Both the position numbers and the translations under genes were made by a program. From Variovorax jilinensis (lineage in GTDB: Bacteria; Pseudomonadota; Gammaproteobacteria; Burkholderiales; Burkholderiaceae_C), in contig NZ_JASZYQ010000002.1 in NCBI RefSeq assembly GCF_030316885.1, positions 566,001-630,000 on the forward strand: a stretch of DNA of 64,000 nucleotides. Direction: 5' to 3'. The notes below the pieces were generated by a model, which saw nothing but the letters and a program-made list of their open reading frames with translations, did no database searches and was not told the origin of the DNA. Positions 8,719 through 17,359 of this stretch are shown in pieces (within the stretch, counting starts at the first letter, position 1; each line of letters starts with the position of its first letter).

Positions 8719-9729
8719 ATGGCAACGGTTCAGGTCGCCCTCTGGGTGGTGGTGGGGTTGGTCGTACTGGCGATCGCCTTCGACTTCATGAACGGCTTCC
8801 ACGACGCGGCGAACTCCATCGCCACCGTCGTCTCGACCGGGGTGCTCAGGCCCGGCCAGGCCGTGGTCTTCGCGGCCTTCTTCAACCTGATCGCCATCTT
8901 CGTGTTCCACCTGAGCGTGGCGGCCACCATCGGCAAGGGGATCGTTGCGCCCGGCGTGGTCGACGTGCACGTGGTCTTCGGCGCCCTGATCGGCGCCATC
9001 AGCTGGAACCTCGTCACCTGGTACTACGGGATTCCGAGCAGCTCGTCGCATGCGCTGATCGGCGGCATCGTGGGCGCCGTGCTCGCCAAGGCGGGCTCCG
9101 GCTCGCTGATCGCCGCGGGCATCTGGAAGACCGTGGCCTTCATCTTCGTCTCGCCGCTGCTGGGCTTCCTGCTCGGCTCCTTCATGATGATCGTGGTCGC
9201 CTGGGCCTTCAGGCGCGCCACACCCTCGCGCGTCGACCGCTGGTTCCGCACGCTGCAACTGGTCTCGGCGGGCGCCTACAGCCTGGGCCACGGCGGAAAC
9301 GACGCGCAGAAGACCATCGGCATCATCTGGATGCTGCTGATCGCGACCGGCTACACAGCCGCCGATGCCGCGCTGCCGCCGACCTGGACCATCGTCACCT
9401 GCTATGCCGCGATCTCGCTCGGCACCATGTTCGGTGGCTGGCGCATCGTGAAGACGATGGGGCAGAAGATCACCAAGCTCAAGCCCGTGGGCGGCTTCTG
9501 CGCCGAGACCGGCGGCGCGCTGACGCTGTTCCTGGCCACTGCGCTGGGCATCCCGGTGTCGACCACCCACACCATCACCGGCGCGATCGTCGGCGTCGGC
9601 TCGGTGCAGCGCGCCAGCGCGGTGCGCTGGGGCGTGGCGGGCAACATCGTCTGGGCCTGGGTGCTGACGATTCCGGCGTCCGCGTTCGTGGCTGCAATTG
9701 CCTACTGGCTGGGGCTGCAGATCTTCTAG
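8719..9729 (+). CDS. PiT-family inorganic phosphate transporter
   Basis: A 336-residue membrane protein with about ten hydrophobic segments and the two inverted-repeat signatures of the PiT family: FMNGFHDAANSIATVVSTG near residue 25 and GHGGNDAQKTIGII near residue 195. These symporters bring in phosphate (often as a metal-phosphate complex) with protons. Length and signatures fit the bacterial Pit type, shorter than E. coli PitA. It is co-transcribed with the DUF47 protein upstream. Confidence 0.95.
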   Translation: MATVQVALWVVVGLVVLAIAFDFMNGFHDAANSIATVVSTGVLRPGQAVVFAAFFNLIAIFVFHLSVAATIGKGIVAPGVVDVHVVFGALIGAISWNLVTWYYGIPSSSSHALIGGIVGAVLAKAGSGSLIAAGIWKTVAFIFVSPLLGFLLGSFMMIVVAWAFRRATPSRVDRWFRTLQLVSAGAYSLGHGGNDAQKTIGIIWMLLIATGYTAADAALPPTWTIVTCYAAISLGTMFGGWRIVKTMGQKITKLKPVGGFCAETGGALTLFLATALGIPVSTTHTITGAIVGVGSVQRASAVRWGVAGNIVWAWVLTIPASAFVAAIAYWLGLQIF

Positions 9730-9794
9730 GGCCAGCCAACGCCATTTCCGGCGATCGCGATGTCAGGTGGCGCCAACGGCCCCGACCGACGCGG

Positions 9795-10241
9795 CTATTG
9801 CGAGATCTTCCGCCCCTCTTCCACCTGGTGCTCGAAGTAGCGCTGGAAGCTGAAGGCGATGCTGGCCATGAGGATCGTGCTGCCGAAGAACAGGGAAAGC
9901 ACCACGGCGCCAATCGTGAGCCAGCCGGTGTTGCCGGCCGCCGTGTCGGCGCCCGCGCCGGCGTTGTAGCGGGCATTCCATTTCTCGGGCGTCATGAGGC
10001 CGTAGACGATGGCGGTGAGGGCGCAGCCTGCGATCGTGAAGCCCAGCAGCGGGATCAGCGCCCAGCTGAGGCCATCGTCGACGCCGTGCAGGCGCACGCG
10101 CTCGATGCCGTAGAGGCCGAGCGCAGTCGGGATCGGAAGCAGCCAGCCCAGCATGCTGCCGAAACCGCGCAGGTAGAAGCAATGCAGGCCCAGCGGCCCG
10201 CCCAGGAAGGCCAGCCAGGCCGCGATGGTCTTGTTCTTCAT
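9795..10241 (-). CDS. TM2-domain membrane protein
   Basis: 148 residues. The first half is a TM2-like unit: KNKTIAAWLAFLGGPLGLHCFYLRG gives a helix and the G-x-H-x-F-Y-L-G-like turn (here within residues 14-24), followed by a second and third hydrophobic segment (TALGLYGIERV, ALIPLLGFTIAGCALTAIVYG). A fourth membrane segment lies near residue 105. TM2 proteins are small membrane proteins of unknown function in bacteria. The ATG at 10241 overlaps the TGA of the GNAT gene (ATGA), so the two form an operon. Confidence 0.75.
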   Translation of the reverse strand: MKNKTIAAWLAFLGGPLGLHCFYLRGFGSMLGWLLPIPTALGLYGIERVRLHGVDDGLSWALIPLLGFTIAGCALTAIVYGLMTPEKWNARYNAGAGADTAAGNTGWLTIGAVVLSLFFGSTILMASIAFSFQRYFEHQVEEGRKISQ

Positions 10242-10759
10242 TCCGGTCGCGTGGTGCTGCCTTCGCCCAGCGTCTTCTCCATCAGCACGACATCGCGCCA
10301 TTCGCCGAACTTCCAGCCGCAGTCCTTGAAGACCCCGACGTGGCCGAAGCCCTGGGCGCGGTGCACGCCGATCGAGCCCGCGTTGGCGGAGTCGCCGATC
10401 ACCGCGATCAGCTTGCGCACGCCCGCCGCCTCGGCCGCGTCTGCGAGCGCCGCCAGGAGCCTGGCGCCCAGGCCCTGGCCGCGCGCAGCCTCTGCGAGGT
10501 AGATCGAGTCCTCGGCCGAGAAGCGGTAGGCCGGGCGCGGCTTGAACCAGTTGCAGTACGCGAAGCCGAGCAGTTCGCCGTCGCGCTCGGCGACCAGGTA
10601 GGGCAGGCCCTTGGACAGCACGTCGGCGCGGCGCGAAGCCATGTCGGCAGCGCTCGGCGGCTCGGTCTCGAAGGTGCCTGTGCCGTGCAGCACGTGGTGG
10701 GCGTAGATGGAGGCGATGGCGGCGACGTCTTCGTCGCGGCTGGGACGGATCTGGATCAT
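10238..10759 (-). CDS. GNAT acetyltransferase, phosphinothricin/methionine-sulfone N-acetyltransferase type
   Basis: A 173-residue GNAT enzyme. It opens with IRPSRDEDVAAIASIYAHHV and GTGTFETEPP, the pattern of the phosphinothricin acetyltransferase subgroup. It has the acetyl-CoA loop GQGLGARLLAAL and the C-terminal VGVFKDCGWKFGEWRDVVLM. Characterised relatives acetylate methionine sulfone, methionine sulfoximine or phosphinothricin and act as detoxifiers. The start at 10759 is the natural N-terminus of the family. It is the first gene of a two-gene unit with the TM2 protein and is divergent from rpsP. Confidence 0.88.
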   Translation of the reverse strand: MIQIRPSRDEDVAAIASIYAHHVLHGTGTFETEPPSAADMASRRADVLSKGLPYLVAERDGELLGFAYCNWFKPRPAYRFSAEDSIYLAEAARGQGLGARLLAALADAAEAAGVRKLIAVIGDSANAGSIGVHRAQGFGHVGVFKDCGWKFGEWRDVVLMEKTLGEGSTTRPE

Positions 10760-10783
10760 TCGGGGGCCTGGCGAGGCCAGAAA

Positions 10784-10812
10784 TTGGGGAAAACGGGACT
10801 GCGGGCTATAAT
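10784..10812 (+). promoter_or_regulatory. Sigma-70-type promoter of the rpsP operon
   Basis: A perfect TATAAT (10807-10812) lies 17 bp downstream of TTGGGG (10784-10789). It is followed by the GC-rich sequence CGTGGGCT. A GC-rich discriminator after -10 is known for stringently controlled ribosomal promoters. The transcript would have a leader of about 100 nt before rpsP. Confidence 0.75.
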
Positions 10813-10922
10813 CGTGGGCTTTTCAGCGTGCGCTGGCCGGGTGGCCATGTCGCGTGTCTCGCGCTGGAAGAACACTGTGGGGCAGGCCTCTATCGGGTTT
10901 GCTGCACCCCCAAGGATAAATC

Positions 10923-11186
10923 ATGGTCGTCATTCGACTCTCCCGCGGCGGTTCCAAAGGCCGTCCGTTCTTCAACATCGTCGTGTCGGACAAGCGCGTT
11001 CGCCGCGATGGCCGCTTCATCGAGCGCCTGGGCTTCTACAACCCGACCGCCAAGGAAAACGAGGAAAGCATCCGCATCGCGCAGGACCGCCTGACCTACT
11101 GGAAGAGCGTCGGCGCACAAGCCTCGCCCACGGTCACGCGCCTGATCAAGCAGGCCGCTGCCGCGGCCCCCAAGGCTGCGGCCTGA
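10923..11186 (+). CDS. rpsP: 30S ribosomal protein bS16
   Basis: 87 residues, complete. It begins [20 protein letters not shown] and continues [14 protein letters not shown], invariant features of bS16, ending in an Ala/Lys-rich tail. bS16 binds 16S rRNA in the 5' domain and assists 30S assembly. It heads the classic rpsP-rimM-trmD-rplS order. An AAGGA site lies 7 nt before the ATG. It is preceded by its own promoter at 10784-10812. Confidence 0.98.
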   Translation: MVVIRLSRGGSKGRPFFNIVVSDKRVRRDGRFIERLGFYNPTAKENEESIRIAQDRLTYWKSVGAQASPTVTRLIKQAAAAAPKAAA

Positions 11187-11202
11187 GCCTGCAAGCCAGG
11201 CG

Positions 11203-11757
11203 ATGCTGCCCACGCTCGAAGCCGCCGAACTGCCGGCGGACGCGATCGAAGTAGGGCGCATCGCCGATGCCTGGGGCATCAAGGGCTGGTTCAAGGTCCT
11301 GCCCCACAGCGCCGAGCCCGAGGCGCTCTTCTCTTCCAAGCGTTGGTTGCTCCAGCCTCCGGGCGCCGCCGGCAACCAGGCGTTCAGGCTCGCGATCCGC
11401 GAAGCCAAGGAACACTCCGACGTCATCGTCGCCTCGTCCGAGGCGGTGCCCGACCGAAATGCGGCCGAGGCGCTGCGCGGGGCGCGCGTGTTCGTGCCGC
11501 GCTCCAGCTTCCCGACGGCCGGCGTCGACGAGTTCTACTGGGTCGACCTGATCGGTCTCGCGGTGGTCAACCGTGAAGGCGTGGCGCTGGGCAGCGTGCG
11601 CGAGCTGCTGGCCTCGGGGCCGCAGACCACGCTGGTGCTCGACGCCGTCGAGGACGGCAAGCCGGTCGAGCGCATGGTGCCGTTCGTCTCGGTGTTCGTC
11701 GACAAGGTCGACCTGGCCGGCCGCCTGATCACGGTCGACTGGCAGCCCGACTACTGA
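11203..11757 (+). CDS. rimM: Ribosome maturation factor RimM
   Basis: 184 residues with the RimM N-domain (IEVGRIADAWGIKGWFKVLP) and the C-terminal PRC barrel (DEFYWVDLIGLAVVNREG, ending LITVDWQPDY, the usual last residues). RimM binds the 30S head through uS19 and helps 16S processing. It begins 16 nt after rpsP. The N-terminus before IEVGRI is about 15 residues, and the ATG at 11203 is the natural start. Confidence 0.97.
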   Translation: MLPTLEAAELPADAIEVGRIADAWGIKGWFKVLPHSAEPEALFSSKRWLLQPPGAAGNQAFRLAIREAKEHSDVIVASSEAVPDRNAAEALRGARVFVPRSSFPTAGVDEFYWVDLIGLAVVNREGVALGSVRELLASGPQTTLVLDAVEDGKPVERMVPFVSVFVDKVDLAGRLITVDWQPDY

Positions 11758-11792
11758 GCGCGACCGCGCTCCCGCTCCTTCCTCCGGCGCCC

Positions 11793-12539
11793 ATGCGCTT
11801 CGACGTCCTCACGCTATTCCCCGAACTGTTCGCGCCCTTCCTCGCGAGCGGCGTCACGCGCCGCGCCTTCGAATCGAAGCAGGTCGAGGTCGTGCTGTGG
11901 AATCCGCGCGACTTCGCCGAGGGCAACTACCGGCGCGTCGACGACCGGCCCTTCGGAGGCGGTCCCGGCATGGTCATGATGGCCGAGCCGATGTCTGCCT
12001 GCCTCGATGCGGCGCTGGCGGCGCGTGGAGGTCCCGCGCCCGTGGTGCTGTTCTCGCCGACCGGCGAGGTGCTGCGCCACGCGACGGTCGAGCAGTGGTC
12101 GGCCGGCGACGGCGCGGTGCTGGTCTGCGGCCGCTACGAGGGCATCGACCAGCGCTTCATCGACGCCCGCGTCACCCACCAGCTGAGCCTGGGCGACTTC
12201 GTGCTCTCGGGCGGCGAGATCCCGGCCATGGCCTTGCTCGATGCGGTCGCGCGGCTGCAGCCCGGTGTGCTGGGCGACGAAGCCAGCCATGTGCAGGACA
12301 GCTTCAACCCGGCGCTCGACGGCCTGCTCGACTGCCCCCACTACACGCGGCCCGAGCAATGGCGCGGCGTGGGCGTGCCGGCGCCGCTGCTGTCGGGCCA
12401 CCACCTGCAGATCGAGCGCTGGCGTCGCGACCAGCGGCTCGCGATCACGCAGGACAAGCGCCCCGAACTGATCGCGGCCGCCCGCCTCGCCGGCGCCCTG
12501 AACGCCGACGACGAGCGGGCGCTCAAAAAAAAGCTATAA
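11793..12539 (+). CDS. trmD: tRNA (guanine-N1)-methyltransferase
   Basis: TrmD (248 aa, full length) makes m1G37 in tRNAs that read CCN, CUN and CGG, preventing +1 frameshifts. It begins MRFDVLTLFPELF and contains GGGPGMVMMAEP, GRYEGIDQRFID and LSLGDFVLSGGE, the SAM-binding trefoil-knot motifs. The gene ends in eight adenines and a TAA that itself forms part of the TATAAT promoter element of rplS. Operon position between rimM and rplS is standard. Confidence 0.98.
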   Translation: MRFDVLTLFPELFAPFLASGVTRRAFESKQVEVVLWNPRDFAEGNYRRVDDRPFGGGPGMVMMAEPMSACLDAALAARGGPAPVVLFSPTGEVLRHATVEQWSAGDGAVLVCGRYEGIDQRFIDARVTHQLSLGDFVLSGGEIPAMALLDAVARLQPGVLGDEASHVQDSFNPALDGLLDCPHYTRPEQWRGVGVPAPLLSGHHLQIERWRRDQRLAITQDKRPELIAAARLAGALNADDERALKKKL

Positions 12540-12540
12540 T
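12535..12540 (+). promoter_or_regulatory. Internal -10 element for rplS, inside the trmD stop
   Basis: TATAAT at 12535-12540 overlaps the trmD TAA (12537-12539) and is followed by CGTCGGCT, nearly the same downstream sequence as the rpsP promoter (CGTGGGCT). No good -35 hexamer is visible 17 bp upstream. A separate rplS transcript with a ~105-nt leader is plausible. Confidence 0.45.
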
Positions 12541-12650
12541 CGTCGGCTCCCCGATCCTCTGGCCGGCCGCGCCCCATTTGCCACGCTCATGCATGGCGGA
12601 TTCCCAGGGCGCCTTTTGTGTAGCGCGGACAAGATCGAATCCAGGAAAAC

Positions 12651-13034
12651 ATGAACCTCATCCAGACTCTCGAGCAGGAAGAAATCACCCGGCTCAACAA
12701 GCAGATCCCCGACTTCATGCCCGGTGACACGGTCATCGTCAGCGTGAACGTGGTCGAAGGCACGCGCAAGCGTCTGCAGGCCTACGAAGGCGTCGTGATC
12801 GCCAAGCGCAACCGCGGCCTCAACAGCGGCTTCATCGTGCGCAAGATCTCGAGCGGCGAAGGCGTGGAACGCACGTTCCAGACCTACAGCCCCCTGATCG
12901 CCAAGATCGAAGTCAAGCGCCGCGGCGATGTCCGCCGTGCCAAGCTGTACTACCTGCGCGAGCGCAGCGGCCGTTCGGCGCGCATCAAGGAAAAGCTGCC
13001 GGGCAAGGCCCCGTCGGCAGCGGCAGCCAAGTAA
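12651..13034 (+). CDS. rplS: 50S ribosomal protein bL19
   Basis: 127 residues, complete, beginning [20 protein letters not shown], with [34 protein letters not shown] and the C-terminal [19 protein letters not shown]. bL19 sits at the 30S-50S interface and is essential. The AGGA ribosome-binding site precedes the ATG. The tail after KLPGK is alanine-rich. It is the last gene of the operon, followed by two hairpins. Confidence 0.98.
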   Translation: MNLIQTLEQEEITRLNKQIPDFMPGDTVIVSVNVVEGTRKRLQAYEGVVIAKRNRGLNSGFIVRKISSGEGVERTFQTYSPLIAKIEVKRRGDVRRAKLYYLRERSGRSARIKEKLPGKAPSAAAAK

Positions 13035-13058
13035 GCAGGGCGCCCCTTGGACATGCAG

Positions 13059-13084
13059 AAAGCCGCCGATCGAGGCGGCTTTTT
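13059..13084 (+). terminator. Rho-independent terminator after rplS
   Basis: The stem AGCCGCC (13061-13067) / GGCGGCT (13074-13080) has a GATCGA loop and is flanked by A-run and T-run (TTTTT to 13084). It begins 25 nt after the rplS stop. Confidence 0.9.
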
Positions 13085-13130
13085 GCATTGGTGCCGAAAA
13101 TGCGGCCCCGCTTCGTGACTTTGTTCGACA

Positions 13131-13156
13131 CCCCGCGGCGCGATGGCGGGGTTTTT
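13131..13156 (+). terminator. Second hairpin terminator in tandem
   Basis: The stem CCCCGC (13131-13136) / GCGGGG (13146-13151) is followed by TTTTT. It lies 47 nt beyond the first terminator and would catch read-through before the Nudix gene. Confidence 0.7.
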
Positions 13157-13206
13157 GCGTTTTACTCAAGGGAACACCTGTCTTGAAGACCACCCCACCG
13201 CCCGCC

Positions 13207-13923
13207 ATGCGCGCTTCGCCCGTCGAAACCATCAATGCCGTCGTCACGCCGGCATTGCGGTCCTTCGACCCGCGCTCGGTGCCCGCGACCGGGGTCGACA
13301 GCCACCTGCCCCCCGTCGATTCGCAGCGCATGGCCCCCAAGGCCCTGCGTGCGCGATTCGCCATGCCGCCCGTCTGGACGCCTGAACTGCGCAGCGAGCC
13401 GCGCATGTTCGACCGCGCGCCCGCGCAGGCCGCGGTGCTGGTGCCGATCGTGATGCACGACGAGCCGACCGTGCTGCTGACCGAGCGCAGCACGCAGATG
13501 ACGAACCATTCGGGCCAGGTCGCGTTCCCGGGGGGGCGGGTCGATCCCGAGGACGCCAACATCTGTGCCGCGGCCCTGCGCGAGGCCTGGGAAGAGGTCG
13601 GCCTGTCGGCGACCTACATCGAGGTGCTGGGCAGCCTCTCCACCTACACCACGGTCACGGCCTTCGTCGTGACGCCGGTGGTGGCGCTGGTGCATCCGGG
13701 CTTCGAGCTCAAGCTCAATCCCTACGAGGTCGGGGACGCCTTCGAGGTGCCGCTGTCCTTCCTCATGAACCCGGCCAACCACCACCGCCATGCCTTCGCC
13801 GACCTCGAAGGCAGGTCGCGCGAGTGGATCTCGATGCCCTATCGCGACGGCCCGCACGAGCGCTACGTGTGGGGCGCCACGGCCGGCATGCTGCGCAATC
13901 TCTATCGCTTCCTGAGCGCCTGA
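13207..13923 (+). CDS. CoA pyrophosphatase-type Nudix hydrolase
   Basis: About 238 residues. It carries the UPF0035/CoA motif [21 protein letters not shown] (positions about 90-110; this is the family's CoA signature) running directly into the Nudix box, whose key residues are GGRVDPED and [12 protein letters not shown]. This combination marks the NudL/YeaB group, which cleaves CoA and its derivatives to phosphopantetheine and ADP. The C-terminal part ([27 protein letters not shown]) also fits. The start is uncertain: the ATG at 13207 has no Shine-Dalgarno site, and a TTG at 13183 is possible. Confidence 0.88.
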   Translation: MRASPVETINAVVTPALRSFDPRSVPATGVDSHLPPVDSQRMAPKALRARFAMPPVWTPELRSEPRMFDRAPAQAAVLVPIVMHDEPTVLLTERSTQMTNHSGQVAFPGGRVDPEDANICAAALREAWEEVGLSATYIEVLGSLSTYTTVTAFVVTPVVALVHPGFELKLNPYEVGDAFEVPLSFLMNPANHHRHAFADLEGRSREWISMPYRDGPHERYVWGATAGMLRNLYRFLSA

Positions 13924-13944
13924 AGCCGGTCCCCGACGGGGTTC

Positions 13945-13950
13945 TAGAAT
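13945..13950 (+). promoter_or_regulatory. -10-like TAGAAT 6 nt before the CobD/CbiB-like start
   Basis: TAGAAT is followed by six bases (CCGCCG) and the ATG at 13957, which would place the transcription start on the A of ATG. There is no Shine-Dalgarno sequence and no clear -35. Confidence 0.45.
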
Positions 13951-13956
13951 CCGCCG

Positions 13957-14958
13957 ATGAGCTTCTTTGCGATTCTCTGTGCGCTGTTGATCGAGCAGGT
14001 CCGGCCGCTGGCCTACAACAATCCGGTGTATGGGGGCGTGCTCGCCTGGACGCGCTGGACCAGCCGCAACTTCGACGCCGGCAAGCCGCACCACGGCTGG
14101 ATCGCGTGGAGCATCGCCGTGCTCACGCCGACGGCGCTGGCGCTCGGCGTGCACTGGCTGCTGATCTACACGCTCGGCCTGCCGTTCGCGGTGCTGTGGA
14201 GCATCGCGCTGCTCTACGTCACGCTGGGCTTTCGCCAGTTCAGCCACCATTTCACGGGCATCCGCGACGCACTCGACGAAGGCGACGAGGCCCTCGCGCG
14301 TTCCTTGCTGGCCCACTGGAAGCAGGTCGATGCCGCGGGCCTGCCGCGCAGCGAGATCGTGCGCCACGTGATCGAGCATTCGGTCATCGCGGCCCATCGC
14401 CACGTGTTCGGCGTGCTGGCCTGGTTCTCCATCCTCGCGGCGATCGGCCTCGGCCCGGCCGGCGCGGTCTTCTATCGCATGAGCGAGTTCGTCTCGCGCT
14501 ACTGGGCCCACAAGAACGGTGCCTCGATGCAGCCGTCGAGCGTCTGGGTGCAGCAGGCGGCGGCGCGGGCCTGGAACGCGATCGACTGGCTGCCGGCGCG
14601 CATCACGGCGCTGGGCTTCGCGGTGGTCGGAAGCTTCGAGGAAGCCATCGACTGCTGGCGCAACGATGCGCGGCGCTTTCCGAACGGCAACGACGGCGTG
14701 ATCCTCGCGGCCACCTCGGGCGCGGTCAACGTGAGCCTCGGCGGGGGCACGCTCAGCGCCGTGCCGGTCTCCGACGCGCTGTCGCGCGCCCAGGCCGGCG
14801 AATCCTTCGCCGGCGGCGCCGCGGTGGATGGCGGCAGCACGCCGGGGCGCGAGCCCGAGCCCTTCCACCTGCGCAGCGTGGTCGGCCTGGTGTGGCGCTC
14901 GGTCGTGATGTGGATGGTGCTGCTGGCCCTGCTGACGCTCGCCCGGCTGCTCGGATGA
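13957..14958 (+). CDS. CobD/CbiB-family membrane protein
   Basis: 333 residues with membrane segments at both ends and in the middle ([51 protein letters not shown]). It resembles the CobD/CbiB family, whose proven members attach aminopropanol to cobyric acid in cobalamin synthesis. Family-like blocks include [16 protein letters not shown] and [16 protein letters not shown], in the place where true CbiB has its active-site loop. No other cobalamin gene is nearby, and this sub-branch is common in betaproteobacteria next to hisC or Nudix genes, so a role other than B12 synthesis is possible. Its TGA overlaps the hisC ATG by 4 nt. Confidence 0.7.
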   Translation: MSFFAILCALLIEQVRPLAYNNPVYGGVLAWTRWTSRNFDAGKPHHGWIAWSIAVLTPTALALGVHWLLIYTLGLPFAVLWSIALLYVTLGFRQFSHHFTGIRDALDEGDEALARSLLAHWKQVDAAGLPRSEIVRHVIEHSVIAAHRHVFGVLAWFSILAAIGLGPAGAVFYRMSEFVSRYWAHKNGASMQPSSVWVQQAAARAWNAIDWLPARITALGFAVVGSFEEAIDCWRNDARRFPNGNDGVILAATSGAVNVSLGGGTLSAVPVSDALSRAQAGESFAGGAAVDGGSTPGREPEPFHLRSVVGLVWRSVVMWMVLLALLTLARLLG

Positions 14959-16040
14959 GCACCCGCTTCTGGAGCCCGCGGATCGCGGCGCTCGAGCCCT
15001 ACGTGCCCGGCGAGCAGCCGCGCATCGCGAACCTGGTCAAGCTCAACACCAACGAGAACCCGTACCCGCCATCGCCGCGCGCGATCGATGCGATCCGGCG
15101 CGCCGCCGAGCAGGGCCTCGAGCGCTACCCCGATCCGGAGTCCACCGCGCTGCGCGAGACGATCGCCGCGCACCATGGCCTCGAATCCGCGCAGGTCTTC
15201 GCGGGCAACGGCTCCGACGAAGTGCTCGCGCACGCGTTCTTCGCCTTCTTCCAGCATGCGGGCGAGCCGCTGCTGATGCCCGACATCACCTACAGCTTCT
15301 ATCGCGTCTATGCGCAGCTGTATCAGATCGATTGCGAACTGCAGCCGGTCGACGAAGCGCTGCGCATCGATGTCGATGCGCTGGCCGCGCGCGCCCGCGC
15401 GGGCCGCTGTGCCGGCATCGTGATCGCCAATCCCAATGCGCCGACGGGTATCGGCCTGCCGCTCGAGCGCATCGAGGCACTGCTCGAGGCCAACCCCGAG
15501 CGGGTGGTGCTGGTCGACGAGGCCTATGTCGACTTCGGTGGCCGGAGCGCGGTGCCGCTGATCGCGCGCCACCCGAACCTGCTGGTGGTGCAGACGCTGT
15601 CGAAGTCGCGTTCGCTGGCCGGCCTGCGCGTGGGCTTCGCACTCGGCCAGTCGCATCTCGTCGATGCGCTGCAGCGCGTCAAGAACAGCTTCAATTCCTA
15701 CCCGCTCGACCGGCTCGCGAGCGCCGGTGCGGTCGCGGCGCTGGAAGACGAGGCCTGGTTCACCCAGACCCGCGACGCCGTGGTCGACACCCGCGAAGGG
15801 CTCGCATTGCAGCTCGAGGATCTCGGTTTCGAGGTGCTTCCTTCAGAGGCCAACTTCCTGTTCGTGCGCCATCCCGCGCACGATGCGGCCGCGCTCGCGG
15901 CCGGGTTGCGCACGCGCGCGGTGCTGGTCCGGCACTTTGTGCAGCCGCGCATCGCTCAATATCTGCGCATCAGCGTGGGCACGCGGGACCAGTGCGGGGT
16001 GCTGGTGGCGGCGCTCGGCGATATCCTGGCCGGCGCGTAG
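14955..16040 (+). CDS. hisC: Histidinol-phosphate aminotransferase
   Basis: 361 residues, a fold-type I PLP aminotransferase. It has the N-terminal [17 protein letters not shown], the substrate loop, [11 protein letters not shown] (the NPN-PTG motif), [11 protein letters not shown] and the PLP lysine in [14 protein letters not shown]. These are diagnostic for HisC, which converts imidazole-acetol phosphate to histidinol phosphate in histidine synthesis. It overlaps the CobD/CbiB-like gene by 4 nt and is not next to other his genes, so it may be a second HisC or work on other aromatic amino acids. Confidence 0.92.
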   Translation: MSTRFWSPRIAALEPYVPGEQPRIANLVKLNTNENPYPPSPRAIDAIRRAAEQGLERYPDPESTALRETIAAHHGLESAQVFAGNGSDEVLAHAFFAFFQHAGEPLLMPDITYSFYRVYAQLYQIDCELQPVDEALRIDVDALAARARAGRCAGIVIANPNAPTGIGLPLERIEALLEANPERVVLVDEAYVDFGGRSAVPLIARHPNLLVVQTLSKSRSLAGLRVGFALGQSHLVDALQRVKNSFNSYPLDRLASAGAVAALEDEAWFTQTRDAVVDTREGLALQLEDLGFEVLPSEANFLFVRHPAHDAAALAAGLRTRAVLVRHFVQPRIAQYLRISVGTRDQCGVLVAALGDILAGA

Positions 16041-17003
16041 TCAATACCGCGTCTGGCTCAGCTCCGCGAACAGCTCGCCGTAGATCCGGTAGCGCGAGGC
16101 GCTGATGCTGCCTTCGTGCGTGGCCGTGGACACCTGCGCGATCACGCCGCAGCCCGGTTCATGCAGGTGGGTGCAGTTGTAGAACTTGCAGGCCGTGGCC
16201 TCGGCCGCGATGTCGGGCATCAGCTGCGCGAGCTGCATCGGCGCGATGTGGTGCAGACCGAATTCCTGGAAGCCCGGCGAATCGATCAGCGCCGTGCTGC
16301 GCGCCGCATCGACCCAGTACCAGGTGGTGCTGGTGGTCGTGTGCTTGCCCGAGTTGAGCGCCTGCGAGATCTCGCCCGTGAGCGCGCTGGCGCCCGGCAC
16401 CAGCAGGTTGATCAGCGTGCTCTTGCCGGCGCCCGAGGGGCCCAGCACCAGCGTGACCTTGCCGGCCAGCAGCGCGTCCAGTTCGGCCCGGCCCGCGCCG
16501 ACCTCGGCGCGCAGCGACATCGGCAGCACGCGATAGTCCATGCGGCGATAGGGCGCGAGGCGGCTCCAGGCGCGTTCGAAGGGCGTCGCCAGATCGCTCT
16601 TGTTGAGCGCGATCACCGGCGTGATGCGTTCGGCCTCGGCTGCGATCAGGGCGCGCGTGAGCTGTGTCTCCGAGAATTCCGGCTCGGCCGCGATCAGGAT
16701 AAGGACCTGGTCCAGGTTGGCTGCAAAGGACTTGGTGCGGATCTCGTCGCGGCGGTAGAACAGATTCCTGCGAGGCAGCACCTTCTCGATCGTGCCCTCG
16801 TCCTCGGTCGCCTGCCAATGCACGCGGTCGCCGACCAGCGCCTGGCTCTTCTTGCCGCGCGGATGGCAGATCAGGCGCTCGCCTTCGGGCGTCTCGACCA
16901 TGCAGTGGCGGCCGTGACTCGCGACCACCAGGCCCTCGCGCAGGGCGGCGCCGGCGTTGCCGCCGGGCTGCTGCTTAGCCAAGGCGGTGGCCCGCGCAGG
17001 CAA
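16041..17003 (-). CDS. rsgA: Small ribosomal subunit biogenesis GTPase RsgA
   Basis: 320 residues with the circularly permuted GTPase order that defines RsgA: G4 (ALNKSD) comes before G1 (GPSGAGKSTLINLL) and G3 (DSPGFQEFG). An N-terminal OB domain (GRHCMVETPEGERLICHPRG) and a C-terminal zinc site (CKFYNCTHLHEPGC) complete it. RsgA checks late 30S assembly near the decoding centre. I used the TTG at 17003; another TTG at 16982 is possible and neither has a good ribosome-binding site. It lies 6 nt after the phhB stop, so the two are probably co-transcribed, and it is convergent with hisC with no gap. Confidence 0.93.
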   Translation of the reverse strand: MPARATALAKQQPGGNAGAALREGLVVASHGRHCMVETPEGERLICHPRGKKSQALVGDRVHWQATEDEGTIEKVLPRRNLFYRRDEIRTKSFAANLDQVLILIAAEPEFSETQLTRALIAAEAERITPVIALNKSDLATPFERAWSRLAPYRRMDYRVLPMSLRAEVGAGRAELDALLAGKVTLVLGPSGAGKSTLINLLVPGASALTGEISQALNSGKHTTTSTTWYWVDAARSTALIDSPGFQEFGLHHIAPMQLAQLMPDIAAEATACKFYNCTHLHEPGCGVIAQVSTATHEGSISASRYRIYGELFAELSQTRY

Positions 17004-17009
17004 GGGGGT

Positions 17010-17345
17010 TCATGACAGGAGCGCGTCGGCCTGGGCCGCGCACTCGAAATCGGTCGCCGACAGGCCCTTGACGTCGTGGGTGTTGAAGCGCACGACACAG
17101 CGGTTGTAGTGCACCGACAGATCGGGGTGGTGGTCCTGCCGGTGCGCCACCAGCGCCAGCGCGTTGACGAAGGCGATGGTCTCGAAGTAGTTGGCGAAGG
17201 CGTAGGTCTTTTCGATCGCCACGTCGGCGCCGTCGCCCGTGAGCTTCCAGCCGTCGAGCCGGGCCAGGCTGGCCACGATCTCGGTGGCGCTCAGCGCGCG
17301 GCGCGGATGGCCCTTCCAGTCCTGGATCTTCAGCATGCTGCTCAT
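17010..17345 (-). CDS. phhB: Pterin-4a-carbinolamine dehydratase
   Basis: 111 residues of the PCD/DCoH fold, with the active-site pattern HRQDHHPDLSVHYNRCVV and THDVKGLSATDFECA (His-His-Pro and downstream Asp). It dehydrates 4a-hydroxy-tetrahydropterin and so regenerates the cofactor of aromatic amino-acid hydroxylases. The ATG at 17345 has a GGAG site. It follows the M48 protease gene by 14 nt and precedes rsgA. Confidence 0.93.
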   Translation of the reverse strand: MSSMLKIQDWKGHPRRALSATEIVASLARLDGWKLTGDGADVAIEKTYAFANYFETIAFVNALALVAHRQDHHPDLSVHYNRCVVRFNTHDVKGLSATDFECAAQADALLS

Positions 17346-17359
17346 GGTCGGCTCCGGTA

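Noticed and set aside
12525-12532. Run of eight A's at the end of trmD as a frameshift site
   Set aside because: It encodes Lys-Lys-(Leu) and the stop follows within two codons in frame; there is no second frame to shift into and no downstream structure.
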